Shown: piece after piece, positions 6,262 through 11,622 of the stretch
How the letters are laid out: every line of letters starts with the position of its first letter
Position numbering within the stretch: position 1 is the first letter of the stretch
Origin: Pseudomonadota bacterium
GTDB lineage: Bacteria; Pseudomonadota; Alphaproteobacteria; Rhizobiales; Xanthobacteraceae
DNA length: 11,622 bases
Direction of reading: 5' to 3'
Assembly (NCBI GenBank): GCA_023392205.1
Contig: JAEVZN010000508.1
Span: 1-11,622 of the forward strand
Program-made: the position numbers and the translations under genes
The notes under the pieces: generated by a model
Database searches by the model: none
Told to the model about the DNA's origin: nothing
The model's input: only the letters and a program-made list of their open reading frames with translations

Positions 6262-6438
6262 TTACAATTCTGCGGCGATCTTGTCCCAGAGCGCGGTTTT
6301 CACCGTCTCGCCCAGCGTGCCGACCGCGGTGATGATGGTCACGGCAATGCCTGCCGCGATCAGGGCGTATTCGATCGAGGTGGCGCCCTGCCTGTCTTCG
6401 GCAAAACGCTGAATATGGCGATGCAAGGCCTGCATCAT
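6262..6438 (-). CDS. Flp/Fap-type pilin, class IVb prepilin (orphan)
   Basis: A 58-residue reading frame on the minus strand starts MMQALHRHIQRFAEDRQG and continues ATSIEYALIAAGIAVTII. This is the Flp pilin pattern: a short charged leader ending in Gly18, then the mature N terminus with Glu at +5 and Tyr at +6 (SIEYALIAAGIA), and one hydrophobic helix (about 23-43). Such pilins are cut by a TadV/CpaA-type peptidase and assembled by the Tad system for surface adhesion. No tad/cpa genes are in the window, so the partners must be elsewhere. ATG codons at 6438 and 6435 are both possible; AGGA (rc, 6442-6445) is six bases from the second. It follows mutT by 24 bases on the same strand and converges on the methyltransferase-like gene. 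The length is normal for Flp. Confidence 0.88.
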   Translation of the reverse strand: MMQALHRHIQRFAEDRQGATSIEYALIAAGIAVTIITAVGTLGETVKTALWDKIAAEL

Positions 6439-6462
6439 GTGTCCTGTCTCCGTCTCAAGGAG

Positions 6463-6867
6463 TCACAGGAGCGACGTCAGGTGTGCGATCAGCGGCGCGT
6501 CGGCCGGCGGCATCGCATAATCCCGAAGCCTGTTCGGCATGACCCAGGCGAGCCGCGTATGGTGCCTGGCCGTGACCTGCCCCTCCCAGCGCCTGCATAC
6601 ATAAAGCGGCATCAGGAGATGAAAATCCGGATAGGCGTGGCTCGCAAAGGTCAGGGGCGCAAGACAGGCTTCCCTGACGGCAATCCCGAGTTCCTCCGAC
6701 AATTCCCGTATCAGCGTCTGTTCCGGCGTCTCGCCCGTCTCGACCTTGCCGCCGGGAAACTCCCACAGGCCCGCCATCGCCTTTCCGGGCGGGCGCTCTG
6801 CAATCAGCACCCGTCCATCGCTATCGATGAGGGCGCAGGCGGCGACGATCAATATCGGTGCGCTCAC
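6463..6867 (-). CDS. mutT: (Deoxy)nucleoside triphosphate pyrophosphohydrolase, MutT-type Nudix protein
   Basis: MutT hydrolyses 8-oxo-dGTP to the monophosphate, preventing A:T to C:G transversions. The 134-residue product has the full Nudix box: Gly40, Glu46, then REL-SEEL-GI at residues 54-62, matching G-x5-E-x7-R-E-U-x-E-E-x-G-U. Upstream, RPPGKAMAGLWEFPGGK (25-41) is the MutT-specific approach to the box. FHLLMPLYVCRRWEG (82-96) and the LAWVMPNRLRDYAMPPAD block (105-122) match MutT C-terminal features. The start is a GTG (6865-6867); AGGGTGA lies about nine bases upstream on the minus strand and supports it. It lies 71 bases downstream of argJ on the same strand, a pairing I recall from alphaproteobacteria, and is probably cotranscribed. 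Confidence 0.93.
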   Translation of the reverse strand: MSAPILIVAACALIDSDGRVLIAERPPGKAMAGLWEFPGGKVETGETPEQTLIRELSEELGIAVREACLAPLTFASHAYPDFHLLMPLYVCRRWEGQVTARHHTRLAWVMPNRLRDYAMPPADAPLIAHLTSLL

Positions 6868-6938
6868 GACCGGACGTCACCCTAGGCTTTGCGCCATTAA
6901 GGAAGGGCTAAGTTTTGAGGCCAAATTGAAACGGTTCC

Positions 6939-8180
6939 TCACGACCGGTAATCGCCGTTGATGGCCACATATTCCTTGGTCAGATCGCAGGGCAGCACCC
7001 GGTCGCGGCCGTCTCCGAGCCCAAGCCGGACCTTCAACGAAATGGTCGGGTCCTGCATGGCGGTGGAGACCTTGGCTTCGTCATAGGACGGATCGCGGGC
7101 GCCCTTGTGGGCGACGCGGATGCCATTGAACCAGATCGACAGCTTGTCGCGGTCGGCCGGTTCGCCGGCCTTGCCGACCGCCATCACGACGCGGCCCCAA
7201 TTGGCGTCCTCGCCGGCAATGGCTGTTTTGACCAGCGGCGAATTGGCAATCGACATGGCGATCCGCCGGGCCGAGATTTTCGAGACCGCACCCTCGACGA
7301 TAATCTCGACCAGCTTGCGGGCGCCTTCACCATCGCGGGCCACCTGCTCTGAAAGGTTGGCCAGCACCTTGCGCCAGGCCTTGCGGAAATCCGTCAGGCG
7401 CGGGTCCGAGGCGCGGGAGATTTTCGGCGCACCGCGTTGCGCGGCCGCGCCGGTCGCAAAGGCCAGCAGCGTATCCGATGTCGAGGTGTCGCCGTCGATG
7501 GTCACCGCATTGAAGGTGTCGACCACATCTTCGGAGAGCAGTTTCTGCAGCGCGGCAGGGGCAATGGGCGCATCCGTGAATACGAAGGAAAGCATCGTCG
7601 CCATGTCGGGCGCGATCATGCCGGCGCCTTTGGCAATGCCGTTGATCGTCACTTTAGTCTTGCCGATGCGAGCGGTAGCGGTCGCGACCTTCGGAAAGGT
7701 GTCGGTGGTCATGATCGCGGTCGCCGCATCGTGGAAGCCGCCAGGTGCGGCCTCATCGACCAGCGTCGCCATGACCGCGTCGAACTTGGTCGCGTCGAGC
7801 GGCTCGCCGATCACGCCCGTCGATGCGAGGAAGATCTGGTCGGCTGGGCAGCGCAGCATGCGGGCTGCGATCCTGGCGGTGAGGGCGGTCGCGGCGCGTC
7901 CGGATTTGCCGGTGAAGGCATTGGCATTACCGGAATTCACCACGAGCGCGCGGGCCTTGCCGCCTTTCAGGCGGTCGCGGCACCATTCGACCGGCGCGGA
8001 CGGGCATTTCGAACGGGTGAGCACGCCGGCGACGGATGTGCCTTCGTCGAAAGCGACCAGCAGCACATCGGTGCGGTTCTTGTAGCGGATGCCGGCGGCG
8101 GCGGTGGACAGGCGGATGCCGTCGATGGCCGGGAGATCGGGGACGTTTGCCGGCGCGAGCGGGGAGATAGCGGTGGACAT
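6939..8180 (-). CDS. argJ: Bifunctional glutamate N-acetyltransferase / amino-acid N-acetyltransferase ArgJ
   Basis: ArgJ moves the acetyl group from N-acetylornithine to glutamate (and in bifunctional forms also uses acetyl-CoA), recycling acetyl in arginine synthesis. The 413-residue protein has the family length. The autoprocessing site is [14 protein letters not shown] (184-197), in which Thr195 becomes the N-terminal nucleophile of the beta chain after cleavage between Ala194 and Thr195. [11 protein letters not shown] (81-91) and STGVIG (120-125; oxyanion region) are conserved, as are [11 protein letters not shown] (about 228-238), [18 protein letters not shown] and the C-terminal end [10 protein letters not shown]. 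The start ATG (8178-8180) has only a weak GGA ahead. The gene lies between the parvulin-type isomerase gene and mutT, all on the minus strand, separated from the former by a palindromic repeat. Confidence 0.96.
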   Translation of the reverse strand: MSTAISPLAPANVPDLPAIDGIRLSTAAAGIRYKNRTDVLLVAFDEGTSVAGVLTRSKCPSAPVEWCRDRLKGGKARALVVNSGNANAFTGKSGRAATALTARIAARMLRCPADQIFLASTGVIGEPLDATKFDAVMATLVDEAAPGGFHDAATAIMTTDTFPKVATATARIGKTKVTINGIAKGAGMIAPDMATMLSFVFTDAPIAPAALQKLLSEDVVDTFNAVTIDGDTSTSDTLLAFATGAAAQRGAPKISRASDPRLTDFRKAWRKVLANLSEQVARDGEGARKLVEIIVEGAVSKISARRIAMSIANSPLVKTAIAGEDANWGRVVMAVGKAGEPADRDKLSIWFNGIRVAHKGARDPSYDEAKVSTAMQDPTISLKVRLGLGDGRDRVLPCDLTKEYVAINGDYRS

Positions 8181-8190
8181 GTGAGATCCG

Positions 8191-8270
8191 TCATTGCCGG
8201 GACGCGCACAGCGCGTGCCCCGGCAATCAATCCGGCAAGATGGATGCGCGGGTCAAGCCCGAGCATCGCC
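8191..8270. repeat. Second palindromic intergenic repeat, two hairpins
   Basis: ATTGCCGGG-ACGCGC (8193-8207) pairs with GCGCGT (8211-8216) and CCCGGCAAT (8219-8227), giving a 15-pair stem with a 2-base bulge and an ACA loop. A second hairpin, GATGC-G-CGGG (8243-8252) with CCCG-A-GCATC (8258-8267), follows. The words and layout match intergenic repeats common in Bradyrhizobium relatives; false minus-strand translation gives the familiar LGLDPRIH peptide. It differs in sequence from the repeat at 1788-1852. It fills most of the 116-base gap between the isomerase gene and argJ and may attenuate readthrough. Confidence 0.8.
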
Positions 8271-8296
8271 CATATCCGGAAACTATTGCGCCGAAG

Positions 8297-9256
8297 TTAT
8301 TTCTTGGCGGGTGCGTCCGGCTTGGCTGCGGGCGCGGCGTCCGGCTTGGCAGCATCAGGTTTTGCAGCGTCAGGCTTGGCGGGGGTGGCCGGCGTCTCGC
8401 CGACCTTCTCGATCTTGGCGTCGGCCCGCAATTTCTGGATCAGTTCGGCCTGCGCACGGCGCTGGACGAAATTCTCGATCTGGTCCTTCACCTGCTCGAA
8501 GGTCGGCGGCTCCTTCGCGCGCTTGTCGTCCACGCGGATGACATGCCAGCCGAATTGCGACTTGACCGGATCGGAGGTCTCGCCCTTGTCGAGCTTGAAG
8601 GCGACTTCGGCGAATTCCGGCACCATCTGGTCCTTGCCGAAGAAGCCGAGATCGCCGCCCTGGTCCTTGGAGCCGGGGTCCTTGGACTTCTCCTTGGCAA
8701 TGGCTTCGAAATTGCCGCCCTTCTTCAGATCGGCGGCGATCGCCTTGGCCTCGTCCTCGGTCTCCACGAGGATATGCCGGGCACTGACTTCCTGCTCCTT
8801 GCCCATATCCTTGATGGCTTCGCCATAGACCTTCTGCATCGCCTCGTCATTGACGGCGGCCTTGGCCTCGGCCTGCAGCAGCGCTTCCATCAGCAGCTTT
8901 GTGCGGGCGAGCGCCATCTTCTGCTTGAATTCCTCGGTCTCGCCCAGCTTGCGGGCCTCGGCGGCCTTGGAGACCAGGATCATGTCGCCGACATAGGTGA
9001 TGAGATATTCGCGGCGGGCGTCGGGAGCCATCGGCGGGAGCTGGCTGCCGACGTCCTCCTCGGCGGCCTTCAGGTCGCTCTCACGGATCTCGGTGCCGTT
9101 CACCGTGGCGACCACGGGGTCGGCCTGCGCCATTGCCGGGGCGCTGACAAATCCGGCGAGGATCAGGCCTGCGCACAAAAGCATCAGGGCCGGCCGGCAG
9201 GTCGCGATCAGGGACGCGAAAGGGGAGGGGCGGTGCGGCAATTCGAGCGGGCTCAT
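8297..9256 (-). CDS. Secreted parvulin-type peptidyl-prolyl cis-trans isomerase
   Basis: Parvulin isomerases speed up prolyl bond isomerisation; exported ones assist folding of envelope proteins. Residues 1-43 form a signal peptide (hydrophobic core about 23-38, cleavage AMA-QAD after 43), so the protein acts in the periplasm. VVATVNGTEIRESDL (48-62) starts a SurA/PrsA-like chaperone N-domain with charged helices to about 155. The rotamase domain is about 157-245: SARHILVETEDEAKAI (158-173), the GGNFEAIAKEKSKDPGS block (180-196), GGDLGFFGKDQMVPEFAEVAF (200-220) and QFGWHVIRVDD (234-244). The last 30 residues are an AKPDA repeat tail. AAGGA lies six bases before the ATG. It is divergent from secA, which supports a role in protein export. 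Confidence 0.93.
   Translation of the reverse strand: MSPLELPHRPSPFASLIATCRPALMLLCAGLILAGFVSAPAMAQADPVVATVNGTEIRESDLKAAEEDVGSQLPPMAPDARREYLITYVGDMILVSKAAEARKLGETEEFKQKMALARTKLLMEALLQAEAKAAVNDEAMQKVYGEAIKDMGKEQEVSARHILVETEDEAKAIAADLKKGGNFEAIAKEKSKDPGSKDQGGDLGFFGKDQMVPEFAEVAFKLDKGETSDPVKSQFGWHVIRVDDKRAKEPPTFEQVKDQIENFVQRRAQAELIQKLRADAKIEKVGETPATPAKPDAAKPDAAKPDAAPAAKPDAPAKK
8312..8380 (-). repeat. AKPDA-encoding tandem repeat in the isomerase tail
   Basis: Residues 293-315 of the isomerase contain four AKPDA units, three in direct succession and the fourth after an AAPA interruption (15-base period at DNA level). The tail is Lys/Ala/Pro rich, ends PAKK, and is probably disordered. It resembles Pro/Ala/Lys tails on other envelope proteins that lie along the cell wall. 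Copy number may vary between strains. Confidence 0.75.
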
Positions 9257-9261
9257 GTCTT

Positions 9262-9266
9262 ATCCT
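9262..9266 (-). promoter_or_regulatory. Ribosome binding site of the isomerase gene
   Basis: On the minus strand AAGGA lies about six bases before the ATG at 9254-9256. It supports the longer start with the complete signal peptide over an internal Met25. Confidence 0.6.
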
Positions 9267-9353
9267 TGGACGTTTCAATGCCGGTCGTGAGGTGCGGCGG
9301 ACACTTGCGCAAGCTATGCGTGTTGGCAATGCCAGAAGCCCTTAATTTTCGGC

Positions 9354-9405
9354 AATAGGAGGGCCGGCGGCCCTCAGATTGACAAGGATATGACCCCCTC
9401 CTATT
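9354..9405. repeat. Overlapping inverted repeats upstream of secA
   Basis: AATAGGAGGG (9354-9363) is perfectly complementary to CCCTCCTATT (9396-9405). Within the first arm starts a second palindrome, GAGGGCC (9359-9365) with GGCCCTC (9369-9375), loop GGC. The two pairings share 9359-9363 and cannot form together. The outer pair brackets the -35 and reaches the -10 of the candidate secA promoter. This could be an operator or simply chance; pairing is seen directly. Confidence 0.5.
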
Positions 9406-9407
9406 TC
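9379..9407 (+). promoter_or_regulatory. Candidate secA promoter
   Basis: TTGACA (9379-9384) is a perfect -35 hexamer; 16-17 bases on lies CTATTTC (9401-9407), a fair match to the alphaproteobacterial -10 (CTATAT). Transcription would start near 9414 and give a leader of about 180 bases before the secA ATG. A TTGACC at 9436 has no -10 at proper spacing. Confidence 0.4.
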
Positions 9408-9583
9408 TCAGGCAACTTCCGGCCGAAACTCCGAATTGACCTTGGATTGGCGATATTCGGGCCGTAGCCGGTGACAGTTCCGGGGCGGGGTAGCGGCATG
9501 GGGCCGCCGCTTCACTGCGGTCTCAAAAATTCGTGTTGTTTCATCTCATTCGACGAAACCGCGGTTCCAAGTCTCTGACGATA

Positions 9584-9588
9584 AAGGA
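9584..9588 (+). promoter_or_regulatory. secA ribosome binding site
   Basis: AAGGA with a six-base spacer to the ATG at 9595. It fixes the secA start, which also matches the family's short N terminus. Confidence 0.75.
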
Positions 9589-9594
9589 TTTCGC

Positions 9595-11622
9595 ATGCTT
9601 GGCGCAGTCGCCCGCAAGTTGTTCGGCACGGCCAATGACCGGCGTATCAAGGGTTACAAGCCGCGCGTCGACGCCATCAATGCGCTGGAGCCGGAACTGG
9701 CGAAACTGAGCGACGACGAATTGCGCGCCCGCACCGTCGCTTTCCGCAAGGAGCTGGCGGAGGGCAAGACCCTCGACGATATCCTGGTGCCCGCCTTCGC
9801 CACGGTGCGCGAGGCCGGCAAACGGACGCTCGGGCAGCGGCATTTCGACGTTCAGCTGATGGGCGGCATGATCCTGCATGAAGGCGGGATCGCGGAAATG
9901 AAGACCGGCGAAGGCAAGACGCTGGTCGCCACGCTGGCGGTCTATCTGAATGCGCTGGCCGGACGCGGCGTGCATGTGGTCACCGGCAACGACTACCTCG
10001 CCAACCGCGACGCCGAATGGATGAGCGAGATCTACGGCTTTCTCGGTCTCACCACGGGCGTGATCGTACACGGCCTCGACGACGAGGAACGCAAGGCCGC
10101 CTATGCCTGCGACATCACCTACGCGACCAATAACGCACTCGGCTTCGATTACCTGCGCGACAATATGAAGTACCGGCTGGAGGACATGGCGCAGCGTGGC
10201 CACGCCTTCGCGATCGTCGACGAAGTCGACTCCATCCTGATCGACGAGGCGCGCACGCCGCTGATCATCTCCGGGCCGCTCGACGACCGTTCGGATTTCT
10301 ACAACACCATCGACGCCTATATCCCGCGTCTCGGCAAGGAAGATTACGAAATCGACGAGAAGCAGCGCACGGTCAATCTGACCGAAGCGGGCATGGAGAA
10401 GATGGAGCAGGCATTGCGCGAGGCAGGCCTGCTCAAGGGCGATTCGCTCTACGACGTGGAGAACGTCTCCACGGTGCATCACGTCAACCAGGGCCTGCGC
10501 GCACACAAGCTGTTCCAGCGCGACAAGGATTACATCGTGCGCAACGGCGAGGTCGTCATCATCGACGAATTCACCGGCCGCATGATGCCCGGCCGCCGCT
10601 ATTCGGAAGGGCTGCATCAGGCGCTGGAAGCCAAGGAGCACCAGCCGATCCAGCCGGAAAACCAGACGCTGGCCTCGATCACCTTCCAGAATTATTTCCG
10701 CATGTACGAGAAGCTGGCCGGCATGACCGGCACCGCGCTCACCGAGGCGGACGAGTTTCAGGACATCTACAAGCTCTCGGTGGTCGAAGTGCCGACCAAC
10801 CGTCCGATGATCCGCGACGACCAGGACGACGAGGTCTACCGTACAAATGTCGAGAAATACCGCTCGATCATCGGCCTGCTCGACGAATGCAAGCAGCGCG
10901 GCCAGCCGGTTCTGGTCGGCACCACCTCTATCGAGAAATCGGAAATGCTGGCGGAGATGCTGCGCCAGGAGGGCTGGGAGCAGCACGACTTCACCGATCC
11001 GAATGCGTTCGCCAAGCTTTATACCGGGGACGAGGGCGCCAAGCAGTCCAAGGTCTTCGCGATCCTGAATGCGCGCTATCACGAGCAGGAGGCCTATATC
11101 GTCTCCCAGGCCGGCGTTCCCGGCGCCATCACCATCGCCACCAACATGGCCGGCCGCGGCACTGACATCCAGCGCGGCGGCAACGCCGAAATGCGCAGCC
11201 GTCAGGAATTGCAGGGTCTCGAGGGCGAGGAGCGCGAGCGCAAGGCGCAGGAGATCCGCGACCAGGTCGCGCGGCTGAAGGAAAAGGCGCTGGCGGCGGG
11301 CGGCATGTTCGTGCTCGGCACCGAGCGCCATGAAAGCCGGCGCATCGACAACCAGTTGCGTGGCCGCTCCGGCCGTCAGGGCGACCCCGGCCGTTCCAAA
11401 TTCTTCCTGTCGCTCGAAGACGATCTGATGCGGATTTTAGGGTCGGTCAAGCTCGATGGCATGCTGCCCAAGCTCGGGCTGAAGGAAAACGAGGCCATCG
11501 TCCACCCCTGGATCAACAAGGCGCTGGAAAAGGCGCAGCACAAGGTCGAGGCGCGCAACTTCGATCTGCGCAAGAACATCCTGAAATACGACGATGTCGC
11601 CAACGACCAGCGCAAGGTCATC
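9595..11622 (+). CDS. secA: Preprotein translocase ATPase SecA (partial, open at window end)
   Basis: SecA drives post-translational export through SecYEG by ATP hydrolysis. I translated 676 codons without a stop or frameshift; the scaffold, wing and C-terminal zinc-binding regions are largely beyond the edge. It starts [21 protein letters not shown]. Visible features are [13 protein letters not shown] (about 81-92), Walker A MKTGEGKT (102-109, Lys108), the DEAD box [17 protein letters not shown] (207-223; Asp209, Glu210), the preprotein-binding domain up to about 375, [18 protein letters not shown], the second nucleotide-binding fold with [10 protein letters not shown] (516-525), [25 protein letters not shown] (about 574-599), the start of the helical scaffold, and [12 protein letters not shown] (664-675). 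The numbering tracks E. coli SecA closely. Some normally invariant positions differ (Gly131, Ala181, Arg527, Val618). The gene is divergent from the isomerase gene. Confidence 0.97.
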   Translation, partial: MLGAVARKLFGTANDRRIKGYKPRVDAINALEPELAKLSDDELRARTVAFRKELAEGKTLDDILVPAFATVREAGKRTLGQRHFDVQLMGGMILHEGGIAEMKTGEGKTLVATLAVYLNALAGRGVHVVTGNDYLANRDAEWMSEIYGFLGLTTGVIVHGLDDEERKAAYACDITYATNNALGFDYLRDNMKYRLEDMAQRGHAFAIVDEVDSILIDEARTPLIISGPLDDRSDFYNTIDAYIPRLGKEDYEIDEKQRTVNLTEAGMEKMEQALREAGLLKGDSLYDVENVSTVHHVNQGLRAHKLFQRDKDYIVRNGEVVIIDEFTGRMMPGRRYSEGLHQALEAKEHQPIQPENQTLASITFQNYFRMYEKLAGMTGTALTEADEFQDIYKLSVVEVPTNRPMIRDDQDDEVYRTNVEKYRSIIGLLDECKQRGQPVLVGTTSIEKSEMLAEMLRQEGWEQHDFTDPNAFAKLYTGDEGAKQSKVFAILNARYHEQEAYIVSQAGVPGAITIATNMAGRGTDIQRGGNAEMRSRQELQGLEGEERERKAQEIRDQVARLKEKALAAGGMFVLGTERHESRRIDNQLRGRSGRQGDPGRSKFFLSLEDDLMRILGSVKLDGMLPKLGLKENEAIVHPWINKALEKAQHKVEARNFDLRKNILKYDDVANDQRKVI

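Larger units (their letters stand above)
9257..9594. other. 338-base divergent intergenic region between the isomerase gene and secA
   Basis: This stretch holds no gene I can support. From left to right it contains the isomerase ribosome site, a 10-base perfect palindrome CTTGCGCAAG (9304-9313), the inverted repeats at 9354-9405, a candidate secA promoter at 9379-9407, two short reading frames of 25 and 26 codons (9390 and 9498 starts) with poor ribosome sites, and the secA ribosome site. Both neighbours must be transcribed from here. Confidence 0.7.

Noticed and set aside
8297..8400. CRISPR-like direct repeats near 8300-8400
   Set aside because: The 15-base periodicity is in frame and encodes the AKPDA tail; there are no spacers of CRISPR length.
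7437..8828. A 463-codon plus-strand frame across argJ and the isomerase gene
   Set aside because: It spans two well-supported minus-strand genes and the repeat between them, and its protein is Gly/Ala/Arg-rich without a domain.
9304..9313. CTTGCGCAAG palindrome as a transcription factor operator
   Set aside because: A 10-base palindrome of such composition occurs often by chance, and nothing nearby links it to a known regulator.
9541..11331. A 596-codon open frame antisense to secA
   Set aside because: It is the mirror of the secA coding frame. In GC-rich DNA with strong third-position bias the opposite strand often stays open. Its translation is low-complexity and recognisable as no family, while secA is unmistakable.

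Overview
The window reads as ordinary chromosome from a GC-rich alphaproteobacterium of the order Hyphomicrobiales (Rhizobiales), near the Bradyrhizobium / Rhodopseudomonas / Xanthobacteraceae branch. The evidence is the gene content and order (divergent lysC and ubiG; comF, grxC, Nit1-like amidase and DUF1178 in one run; argJ, mutT and a parvulin-type isomerase beside secA), the alphaproteobacterial character of the UbiG and SecA sequences, and two palindromic intergenic repeats of kinds common in this order. No phage, transposase, CRISPR array, tRNA or rRNA is visible.

Layout. 1-328 (-): start of lysC (aspartate kinase), cut by the window edge. 329-561: divergent leader region with a nested RNA-type hairpin just before ubiG. 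562-1302 (+): ubiG. 1395-1760 (+): a small YdhR-like alpha-beta-barrel protein. 1788-1852: a double-hairpin palindromic repeat. 1898-2797 (+): a ten-helix EamA/DMT transporter. 5279 down to 2815 (-): comF, grxC, a Nit1-type carbon-nitrogen hydrolase and a DUF1178 zinc-site protein; the last three are joined by 4-base ATGA stop/start overlaps. 5315-6226 (+): a BioC/NDUFAF5-like methyltransferase relative whose SAM motif I is degenerate. 6262-6438 (-): a 58-residue Flp/Fap-type pilin, too short for a 60-codon cutoff. 6463-6867 (-): mutT. 6939-8180 (-): argJ. 8191-8270: a second palindromic repeat. 8297-9256 (-): a secreted parvulin-type peptidyl-prolyl isomerase. 9257-9594: divergent regulatory region. 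9595-11622 (+): the first 676 codons of secA, still open at the window edge.

How the genes fit together. Most are housekeeping: aspartate-family and arginine biosynthesis (lysC, argJ), ubiquinone (ubiG), nucleotide-pool sanitation (mutT), protein export and periplasmic folding (secA with the divergent isomerase). The run grxC - Nit1-like amidase - DUF1178 joins a glutathione-dependent redox protein, a probable repair enzyme for deaminated glutathione, and an uncharacterised probable metal-binding protein. It is the most interesting functional association here.

I found no convincing evidence for a large new system. The points worth a second look are the ubiG leader structure, the coupled glutathione-linked operon, the methyltransferase relative with an eroded cofactor site, the orphan pilin, unusual residues at normally conserved SecA positions, and the inverted repeats around a candidate secA promoter.
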